Assembly (NCBI GenBank): GCA_041485845.1
Contig: JBGPKH010000580.1
Coordinates: forward strand, 1-5,839
Reading direction: 5' to 3'
Source of the DNA: OMOG01 sp041485845
GTDB lineage: Bacteria; Acidobacteriota; Terriglobia; Bryobacterales; Bryobacteraceae
DNA: 5,839 nucleotides
The translations under genes and the position numbers were made by a program. Positions 1 to 4,323 of this stretch are shown here, piece after piece (positions within the stretch are counted from its first letter, which is position 1; every line of letters starts with the position of its first letter). The notes below the pieces were generated by a model. That model was not told where the DNA came from. It was given only the letters and a program-made list of their open reading frames with translations, and searched no databases.

Positions 1-246
1 CACGGTTGGGCAGTACGCAGCCGGCTGGCGCCGATGATCGCCGTGGCGGGCATGCTCAAACGCCGCTTCAAGAACATCATCACGTACCTCAAGCACCGCA
101 TCACCAACGCGGCCAGCGAGTCCATCAACGCCAAGATCCAACGGGTGAAGTACACAGCGCGGGGCTTTCGCAACAAGCAGAACTTCATCAACGCGATCTA
201 CTTCCACTGCGGCGGCCTGGATCTCGCTCCGGCATCCACTAAATAG
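1..246 (+). CDS. ISL3-family transposase, C-terminal fragment (5' end outside window)
   Basis: This is the last 81 codons of a DDE transposase; the frame is open from base 1, so the gene begins upstream of the window. Seen: a basic segment LKRRFKNIITYLKH (fragment residues 19-32), then ITNAASESIN (34-43), then a GFRNKQNF...AIYFHCGGLDL ending (about residues 54-76). Known of the family: ISL3 transposases end with an ITNA..E..N block that carries the final catalytic Glu, here E40 of the fragment, followed by GFRN and FHCGGLDL. The TAG stop lies only 12 nt inside the presumed element end. The visible part has no frameshift or internal stop, so the copy may be intact, but its N-terminal zinc-ribbon and helix-turn-helix region cannot be judged. 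The family call is strong; activity is unknown. Confidence 0.92.
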   Translation, partial: HGWAVRSRLAPMIAVAGMLKRRFKNIITYLKHRITNAASESINAKIQRVKYTARGFRNKQNFINAIYFHCGGLDLAPASTK

Positions 247-258
247 CCGGAAGAGCCC
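236..258 (-). repeat. Putative right terminal inverted repeat of the ISL3-type element
   Basis: Read from the outside inward on the minus strand, the end begins GGGCTCTTCCGG and continues into the last transposase codons. The TAG stop (244-246) therefore lies within the terminal repeat region, as is common in compact insertion sequences. The exact inner limit of the repeat cannot be set without the matching left end. Confidence 0.55.
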
Positions 259-341
259 TTTTATTGCAGTGCCAGTAACTTGCGGAGTTAGGGAAGCTCC
301 CCCGTGTCGATTCCTCGTATCGAGACGTCGATTCAAGCCTG

Positions 342-366
342 ATACGCCTCCTTGTGCGTGGCGTAT
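342..366. repeat. Short inverted repeat (7-bp perfect stem)
   Basis: ATACGCC (342-348) and GGCGTAT (360-366) are perfect reverse complements separated by 11 nt. No T-tract follows on either strand, so it is not a classical intrinsic terminator. Its function is unknown and it may be chance. Confidence 0.35.
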
Positions 367-449
367 GTCGGTTCCCAGATGATTGGGCTTGTTGCCGTTG
401 CTGGTACGGTTGCAGTGTTGACAAGTGATGCCTTCGCTCCCCAACCGAG

Positions 450-512
450 TTAGCCACGTGGAGCCGGATCAGAGTTGATTAGATAACCTTTGTGCTCAAC
501 GAGAGTGCTCAT
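450..512 (-). pseudogene. Possible N-terminal remnant of a small protein gene
   Basis: An ATG at 512-510 opens a 20-codon frame that reads MSTLVEHKGYLINSDPAP and then stops at TAA (450-452). The HKGY.I...P pattern resembles the start of small conserved hypothetical proteins, which usually run several times longer. That resemblance is from memory and unverified. No strong ribosome binding site precedes the ATG. The neighbouring minus-strand frames stay open past the stop, which would fit a frameshifted gene, but they show no family I recognise. A chance frame is equally possible. Confidence 0.2.
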
Positions 513-541
513 CTTTGATTTCCCGCTTTCTAAAAGAACGT

Positions 542-562
542 ATCACTCACATTTCTAGTGAT
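542..562. repeat. Short inverted repeat (6-bp stem)
   Basis: ATCACT (542-547) and AGTGAT (557-562) are perfect reverse complements with a 9-nt loop in the AT-rich segment. It could be a small operator-like site or chance; no gene start lies beside it. Confidence 0.2.
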
Positions 563-697
563 TATAACTGCTGGAGGCTGTTCACGCCACCAAAATTCCT
601 CAATATCCCAATATGCGAAGTTCGTCAAGATGGTACGAAGCGCCGGATGAAGAAAATCAGAACAGTTTTTGGTTAGGTGGGAAAAGATGGATGGAAT

Positions 698-716
698 GGA
701 TGATTATTCATCATCC
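698..716. repeat. Short inverted repeat (7-bp stem, 5-nt loop)
   Basis: GGATGAT (698-704) pairs perfectly with ATCATCC (710-716) around a TATTC loop. It lies about 120 nt beyond the stop of the thioredoxin-fold gene, on the side where that operon's transcript would end. It lacks an adjacent T-run on the minus strand, so a role as terminator is weak. It could be a 3' mRNA stem or chance; the adjacent ATGG-type short repeats (687-701) may partly cause it. Confidence 0.3.
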
Positions 717-755
717 GATAAGCAACACATGAATTAGCTGAACACCCAAGAGTGG

Positions 756-828
756 GGACGCGGCACGCAGGAGAGGTACGCAGGAGAGGTACGCAGGAGA
801 GGTACGCAGGAGAGGGTGCGCCACGTCC
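756..828. repeat. Imperfect inverted repeat enclosing a tandem repeat
   Basis: The left arm is GGACGCGGCACGC (756-768) and the right arm is GTGCGCCACGTCC (816-828). Over 13 positions there are ten Watson-Crick pairs, one G-T pair (767/817) and two mismatches (761/823, 765/819). The loop of about 47 nt is filled by the 13-bp tandem repeat. The structure sits 9 nt past the stop of the thioredoxin-fold gene, so it could form a stem in the 3' end of the operon transcript. There is no T-tract, so intrinsic termination is not supported. A REP- or MITE-like dispersed element is the other reading. Confidence 0.55.
765..816. repeat. Four-copy 13-bp tandem repeat
   Basis: The unit ACGCAGGAGAGGT occurs at 765-777, 778-790 and 791-803 without change, and at 804-816 with a final G in place of T. 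The near-identity points to recent expansion by slippage or unequal recombination. The unit contains AGGAG and GGAGAG, ribosome-binding-site-like motifs, but no start codon with a reading frame follows on the plus strand. There are no unique spacers between units, so it is not a CRISPR array. Confidence 0.95.
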
Positions 829-837
829 GGCAGTCGT

Positions 838-1431
838 TTAATTACTCTGCTTTTTCGGGGCGACAGCCTTCTTGGAGGCGCCCTTTTTGGCCGGCGCCGC
901 GCCTTCTTTCAGCAGCGCTTCGATCTGGGCGCGAAGATTCTGCTCCTGCTGATCGCCGAAGAACTTCTCGTTGTCGCCTTCATATTGAGCGCGGATGTTT
1001 CCCGCCCGGTCGACGAACGCCAGCAAAGGCATGTGCGGGACCAGCGCTGGCGGATGCTGCATGAAGTTCACCGCCGTCATGGGGTCGTTGTAGCCCACGG
1101 GAAACGGCGTGTTGTACGCTTTGATGAATCCGGGCACGGCAGCCGCGGCCCCCTCCTGGATCGCCGACGCCAGCACCTGGAATCCGCGCGGGCCGTACCC
1201 ACCCTGCAGTTTGTTGAGAAAGCCGATGGTCTTCTGGCAGTGCGAGCAGGTGGTCAGGATAAAGCAGACCGCCACCACCTTACCTTTATGCTCGCTCAGC
1301 AAGATCTGCTTGCCGGTGGTCAGGCTGATGGCCAGGTCGGGCGCCTTCCGCGGCAGGTCCGCCGCCATCGCCGCGGTCGCAACCACGGAGAGCACAAGCC
1401 AGGACGCAAGTCTGCGATTCGCCATAAACAT
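838..1431 (-). CDS. Exported thioredoxin-fold (AhpC/TSA-, TlpA-like) protein
   Basis: A 197-aa protein. Residues 1-24 look like a Sec signal peptide: basic NRR, then a hydrophobic stretch LASWLVLSVVATAAMA, with likely cleavage after AMA. The mature part resembles redoxin domains: APDL near residue 29, GKVVAVCFILTTCSHC with the redox pair C62-S-H-C65 at the start of a helix, a PHMP segment with the probable cis-proline P135, and the FVDRAGNI strand-turn (139-147). A lysine/alanine-rich tail (about 174-197) is outside the fold. Such proteins reduce disulfides or peroxides, or act as thiol carriers, in the periplasm; the partner here is unknown. The ATG at 1431 overlaps the upstream gene's stop as TGATG, which favours coupled translation. 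A second ATG two codons on (1425) is possible, and no clear Shine-Dalgarno sequence is seen for either. It is the last gene of the operon. An extra Cys (C56) lies six residues before the pair. Confidence 0.88.
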   Translation of the reverse strand: MFMANRRLASWLVLSVVATAAMAADLPRKAPDLAISLTTGKQILLSEHKGKVVAVCFILTTCSHCQKTIGFLNKLQGGYGPRGFQVLASAIQEGAAAAVPGFIKAYNTPFPVGYNDPMTAVNFMQHPPALVPHMPLLAFVDRAGNIRAQYEGDNEKFFGDQQEQNLRAQIEALLKEGAAPAKKGASKKAVAPKKQSN

Positions 1432-2681
1432 CAGTGTATCGCAGGGTCCAAACCTTCCACGCTCGTCACAATCGCGCCCTTGCGGCGAAGCTCGAAACGT
1501 CCATCGTCCCCGGTACCGGCGATCGAATCGCCCTCCTCGGAAGTCACCGAGAAATTCTTCCACTTCTTCCCCAACACTTCGCGATAGGCCGTGAAATACT
1601 GCCGCGCCGAGTCTTGGCTGTCCCATTCCACGGCATACAGCAGCACCACGCGTCCGGACTTCCGGTTCTCGCGCAGCTCGAACGCCGACCCCCGCCAATG
1701 CGGCGCGATCTCTGCAGCGCGTTCTTTGCCGGCGTATTGCTCGAGCAGGATGCCATGTTCCAATTCTCCCAGCGATCCCCCCACCAGGCCCTTATAGCCG
1801 TGCGGCAGGTGCGCGTCGGGAAGCTGCGGCTCGCTGGGCTTCAGATTGGCAAAATACTTGTCCGGATGAATTATTTGCTGCGTCGATAACGGCGGCCGGC
1901 GAAACACCTCCGCAAAGGCATCTTTCCCGTCGCGCTGGAAGACCGCGTTTTGAAACAGCATGCCCTTGGTATACGGGAACACCAGGGTCAGCCGCAGGTA
2001 GAGCGGCGCGCTGTCAAAAACCGGATACTGCCCGCCGCCGCTCTCGCTCACGTTGCTCATCATGGCCACCAGGCCCGGCGAATCTTTGAGCGACTGCCCG
2101 CTCTTGCGCGCCAGGTACTCCGACATCACCCACGTGGCCTGGCCTTCCATCACGGCCAGCCGCGCCGAGGCCCCATCGTCGCTCTTTCGTCCCTGGCGGA
2201 TGAACCTGGCCAGGTGGAAACTCTGGTCGGCGAGCGCATGGGAGAGCTCGTGCGCCAGCACTGGTTCCTGCGTCTCCGAGGGCGTCGACTCGGTGATAAA
2301 CAGCTTCTTCTTGTCGTAGTCGTAGAACGCCGCGGCCTGTTCGGTGAGCAGGTCTACGGTATTCCTGGCAAGGTCGAAATCCGGCGGCGCCAGCCCGAAT
2401 TTCTTGAGAGTGAGCTCCTCCGCCCGGATCTCCTCCGGGCGGGCCACTTCCTTCACCCGCTTCTTCAAGAACTCGTTGATCTTTTCCTTGGTGATGAAAT
2501 CGCACGGCACCTCATGGTAGAGCGGCATCCCGGAAATCCGGGTCAGTTCCCGGGCGATCCGATTGGCCTCCCCGCAAAGCTGTTTGGCCCGCGGATCCGT
2601 TTGCCCCGGAACTTCCAAGGGACAAAGCAGCGCCGCCAGGAAAAGGGCTGCCCGCAGCCGGTATGTCCACTCACCCCGCAA
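1431..2681 (-). CDS. Exported HExxH zinc protease (gluzincin-like), function unknown
   Basis: A 416-aa protein. Residues 1-27 form a likely signal peptide: basic RGEWTYRLR, hydrophobic AALFLAALL, cleavage near PGQ. The zinc-protease signature is EPVLAHELSHALADQ: H144 and H148 would bind zinc and E145 would act as the base. E179 in the AVMEGQATWVM segment is a good third ligand; a Glu in an EGxAT context about 30 residues after HExxH fits gluzincins. The rest (about 220-416) is unassigned, with a compact alpha/beta-looking end (RVVLLYAVEWDSQDSARQYF). I know this as a recurrent type of uncharacterised bacterial protein, but no substrate. Start: TTG at 2681 has GGAGAG 6 nt upstream and leaves a clean signal peptide. 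The longer version from ATG 2750 would add 23 residues rich in Arg and Trp, with no hydrophobic signal at the very N-terminus. The gene overlaps the exporter gene by 11 nt and the thiol-protein gene by 1 nt. Confidence 0.82.
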   Translation of the reverse strand: MRGEWTYRLRAALFLAALLCPLEVPGQTDPRAKQLCGEANRIARELTRISGMPLYHEVPCDFITKEKINEFLKKRVKEVARPEEIRAEELTLKKFGLAPPDFDLARNTVDLLTEQAAAFYDYDKKKLFITESTPSETQEPVLAHELSHALADQSFHLARFIRQGRKSDDGASARLAVMEGQATWVMSEYLARKSGQSLKDSPGLVAMMSNVSESGGGQYPVFDSAPLYLRLTLVFPYTKGMLFQNAVFQRDGKDAFAEVFRRPPLSTQQIIHPDKYFANLKPSEPQLPDAHLPHGYKGLVGGSLGELEHGILLEQYAGKERAAEIAPHWRGSAFELRENRKSGRVVLLYAVEWDSQDSARQYFTAYREVLGKKWKNFSVTSEEGDSIAGTGDDGRFELRRKGAIVTSVEGLDPAIH

Positions 2682-3951
2682 TCGAATCTCTCCGCAAGCT
2701 CCACCCCAGAGTCGCCGAAGCGCCCGCCGCCAGAATCGCCCCCAGCGCAACCGTCGCGCGAGCCCCGAACCGGCCGGCCAGCGCGCCCGCCGCCAGGCTT
2801 CCGAACGGGCCCAATCCCACCACCGTCATGACATACAGCGCCATGATGCGCCCGCGATACTCGTCCGGAATCGACGTTTGCACGGTGGTATTCGCCGAGG
2901 CCATCTGCCGCATCACACTGTAGCCGATCAACGGCATGATGGCCAGCGAAAGGTAAAACCACTGCGAGAGCGCAAACGCCAGATAGGCGCCGCCGGTGGC
3001 GAGGCAGCTCAGGACCATCACGCGTGGCAAACCGCCGAGCTTGGTGCGCCGCGCCAGCACCAAAGTCCCGAACACCGCCCCGATCCCCATGGCCCCCATC
3101 AGGAACCCCAGGCCGCGCGACCCCCGATGAAAAATCCCATCAGCGAAGAACGGCATCAGGACCAGCGCCGGCATTCCCGAAAGCGTGGCCGCCGCCATCA
3201 CCGCCAGCACCCGGCGCACCGCCCGGTGATGCCACGCGTACTGGAAGCCGTCCAGGAGGTGCTGCCACGGCGAGTCTTGCGATTTCCGCTCAAACCGCGG
3301 GATCTTCATGGCCAGCAGGCAACCGATCACCGCCAGGAAACTCACGCCGTTCAGGAAAAAACACGCGCCTTCCCCCACCGCGGCCACCAGCAATCCCGCG
3401 ATCCCCGGTCCCACCACCCGCGCGGCGTTGAACACCGCCGAGTTGAGCGAGATGGCGTTGATCAGGTCTTCCTTGCTGGTCATGTGAATCACCAGCGACT
3501 GCCGCCCCGGCATATCGAACGCGTTGATGATCCCCAGCAGGACTGCCAGCGCCAGCACGTGCCACACCTGCACGCGGCCGGAGAGCGTGAGTGCGGCCAG
3601 CGCGAAAGCCTGGAGCATGGAGAGCGTCTGCGTCAGGATCACCAGCTTGTGCCGCGAAAACCGGTCCGCCGCCAGGCCCCCCAGCGGTCCCAGCGCAAAC
3701 ACGGCAATCCCCGAGCAGAACCACGCCGCCCCCAGCAGCCACTCCGAGTGGGTCAGCCGGTAGACCAGCCAGCTCTGCGCCACGTTCTGCATCCAGGTGC
3801 CCACCAGCGAGATGATCTGGCCGCTGATGAACAGACGGAAATTGCGGTGGCGCATAGCCCGAAAGGTGTGCGGGATGCCCGTGGCAGTGGCGGGCAATTG
3901 CCCAACCATGGGCAACACCGATTCTGGTCCAGACTGTATCGGCGCCGCCAT
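2671..3951 (-). CDS. MFS exporter of the EntS/MFS_3 type
   Basis: A 426-aa permease, close to the usual 400-430 for the family. After a poorly conserved N-terminal arm (1-32) comes MRHRNFRLFISGQIISLVGTW, the usual start of the first membrane helix in this subfamily. Family marks: the cytoplasmic loop GGLAADRFSRHK (91-102), matching the MFS G...DR..R motif; AFDMPGRQ (144-151); NSAVFNAARVVGPGIAG (170-186); and QTSIPDEYRGRIMALY (358-373). About 12 hydrophobic segments are split by a hydrophilic central loop (about 219-245). Members export siderophores, drugs or other small molecules by proton antiport; the substrate cannot be read from sequence. It is the first gene of the minus-strand operon. 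ATG 3951 is chosen as the first Met, but its ribosome site (AAGAGA, 2 nt away) is poorly spaced; Met33 (3855) is an alternative that still keeps the conserved part. The last codons overlap the protease start by 11 nt. Confidence 0.9.
   Translation of the reverse strand: MAAPIQSGPESVLPMVGQLPATATGIPHTFRAMRHRNFRLFISGQIISLVGTWMQNVAQSWLVYRLTHSEWLLGAAWFCSGIAVFALGPLGGLAADRFSRHKLVILTQTLSMLQAFALAALTLSGRVQVWHVLALAVLLGIINAFDMPGRQSLVIHMTSKEDLINAISLNSAVFNAARVVGPGIAGLLVAAVGEGACFFLNGVSFLAVIGCLLAMKIPRFERKSQDSPWQHLLDGFQYAWHHRAVRRVLAVMAAATLSGMPALVLMPFFADGIFHRGSRGLGFLMGAMGIGAVFGTLVLARRTKLGGLPRVMVLSCLATGGAYLAFALSQWFYLSLAIMPLIGYSVMRQMASANTTVQTSIPDEYRGRIMALYVMTVVGLGPFGSLAAGALAGRFGARATVALGAILAAGASATLGWSLRRDSIAG
2688..2693 (-). 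promoter_or_regulatory. Ribosome binding site for the TTG start of the zinc protease
   Basis: On the minus strand GGAGAG lies 6 nt before TTG (2681-2679). It sits inside the end of the exporter reading frame. This site decides the start: it supports TTG over the in-frame ATG at 2750. Confidence 0.7.
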
Positions 3952-3956
3952 CGTCT

Positions 3957-3985
3957 CTTACAGGATAAATAATGCGCGGTACAAT
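3957..3985 (+). promoter_or_regulatory. Probable sigma-70-type promoter for the 43-aa basic protein
   Basis: CTTACA (3957-3962, 4 of 6 matches to TTGACA) and TACAAT (3980-3985, 5 of 6 to TATAAT) are separated by exactly 17 nt. Transcription would begin near 3992, giving a leader of about 30 nt that contains AGGAG. The -35 element lies a few bases upstream of the exporter's start on the other strand, so the two divergent transcripts share this short intergenic region. Confidence 0.55.
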
Positions 3986-4008
3986 AGGGGATCGATCACC
4001 ACATTCAC

Positions 4009-4013
4009 AGGAG
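4009..4013 (+). promoter_or_regulatory. Ribosome binding site for the 43-aa basic protein
   Basis: A perfect AGGAG lies 7 nt before TTG (4021-4023). No other in-frame start is nearby, so the site supports TTG as the real start codon. Confidence 0.75.
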
Positions 4014-4020
4014 AATTCTT

Positions 4021-4152
4021 TTGGCGGAAGACAAACTGTACAAGGCGGAATATCTGGGCAGCGGCACCTTCGTGATCAGCAAGCCCAAGCGCAAGAAGAT
4101 CAAGATGCGGCAGTCGAAACTGAAGAACACGGAACGCGGCTCGCGCAAGTAG
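4021..4152 (+). CDS. Small strongly basic protein (43 aa), unknown
   Basis: A TTG start gives a 43-aa product beginning MAEDKLYKAEYLG and ending KNTERGSRK. Ten Lys and four Arg face only four acidic residues. The basic run KPKRKKIKMRQSK (21-33) would suit RNA, DNA or ribosome binding. There is no signal peptide, membrane helix or Cys. Evidence that it is real: a promoter with 17-nt spacing, a perfect AGGAG at 7 nt and a short leader, all in the right order. It does not match a ribosomal protein that I can name with confidence. It is divergent from the exporter gene and convergent with the 40-aa membrane protein gene, with 6 nt between the two stops. A ribosome-associated or nucleic-acid-binding role is an inference from charge alone. 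Confidence 0.72.
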   Translation: MAEDKLYKAEYLGSGTFVISKPKRKKIKMRQSKLKNTERGSRK

Positions 4153-4158
4153 GCGCGA

Positions 4159-4281
4159 TTACTGACGGGCGCGGCGCTGCGTCTGCATCATCCGGAGCAA
4201 CCCTTCGAGCGCCGCCTTTTGCAGCGCCAAGGCTCCGGCAAAACTCCCAACTAGCGTCGCGGCAATCACGAAGGCATCCAT
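4159..4281 (-). CDS. Small single-helix membrane protein (40 aa), unknown
   Basis: An ATG start gives MDAFVIAATLVGSFAGALAL followed by a polar tail that ends QTQRRARQ. Residues 3-20 are a continuous hydrophobic, Gly/Ala-rich helix. The tail is basic, so by the positive-inside rule the C-terminus should be cytoplasmic. The length and lack of a cleavage site fit a small inner-membrane protein. AGAGAG lies 7 nt before the ATG, an acceptable ribosome site. The gene is tail-to-tail with the 43-aa basic protein gene and head-to-head with the dehydratase gene (42 nt between starts). No family is recognised. Support is the ribosome site plus the sensible helix-then-basic-tail design; a chance frame is less likely but not excluded. 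Confidence 0.6.
   Translation of the reverse strand: MDAFVIAATLVGSFAGALALQKAALEGLLRMMQTQRRARQ
4171..4220 (+). terminator. Weak candidate terminator after the 43-aa basic protein gene
   Basis: GCGGCGCT (4171-4178) and AGCGCCGC (4208-4215) form a perfect 8-bp GC-only-plus-one-AT stem, followed by CTTTT (4216-4220). The 29-nt loop is long and the T-run short, so intrinsic termination is uncertain. It lies inside the opposite-strand gene for the 40-aa membrane protein, so both could simply reflect coding sequence. Confidence 0.25.
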
Positions 4282-4323
4282 GTTTCAACTCTCTTCGCCT
4301 CCGGTTAGTGCAATTCACGTGCC

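Larger units (their letters stand above)
1..258 (+). mobile_element. Right end of an ISL3-type insertion sequence
   Basis: The transposase tail is followed at once by a sequence that reads inward on the minus strand as GGGCTCTTCCGGC (258 to 246). ISL3-family elements typically have ends that begin GG.TCTT or close to it, so the element boundary is placed at about 257-258. The left end and the rest of the transposase are outside the window. If the boundary is right, the 8-bp target duplication typical of the family would be about TTTTATTG (259-266); this cannot be confirmed without the left flank. Confidence 0.75.
259..755. other. Non-coding, lower-GC stretch next to the insertion sequence
   Basis: No intact gene is visible on either strand over roughly 500 bases. 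The G+C content falls clearly below that of the flanking genes, most strongly between about 480 and 740. The stretch contains three short perfect inverted repeats (342-366, 542-562, 698-716) and one possible gene remnant (450-512). A minus-strand frame open across 259-468 carries a C-x-x-C-like pair (CQHC) near its start. It has no recognisable family, no convincing start, and continues antisense into the insertion sequence, so it is not called. The region is best read as degraded DNA or an old insertion site. Confidence 0.6.

Noticed and set aside
239..457. Minus-strand frame of 72 codons beside the insertion sequence
   Set aside because: It has a GTG start without a ribosome site, no family resemblance and runs into the element's end. 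Two other frames are also open here.
765..816. CRISPR array
   Set aside because: The 13-bp units are directly contiguous with no spacers and are far too short for CRISPR repeats.
829..838. Intrinsic terminator for the three-gene operon at the 756-828 hairpin
   Set aside because: The stem has a loop of about 47 nt and no T-run on the minus strand after it, so it does not meet the usual pattern.
1431..1698. Upstream extension of the thioredoxin-fold gene to base 1698
   Set aside because: The extra 89 residues are the out-of-frame reading of the protease gene. The TGATG overlap and the signal peptide at 1431 give the natural start.
2563..3972. Long plus-strand open frame of 469 codons opposite the exporter gene
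   Set aside because: The translation is rich in Arg, Pro, Gln and His with no domain. It is the antisense shadow of a high-GC gene, whereas the minus strand encodes a clear MFS protein with family motifs.
4100..4318. Minus-strand frame of 72 codons overlapping both small genes
   Set aside because: It has an Arg/Cys-rich mixed translation and no ribosome site. The 40-aa frame in another register of the same strand has a ribosome site and a sensible membrane helix.
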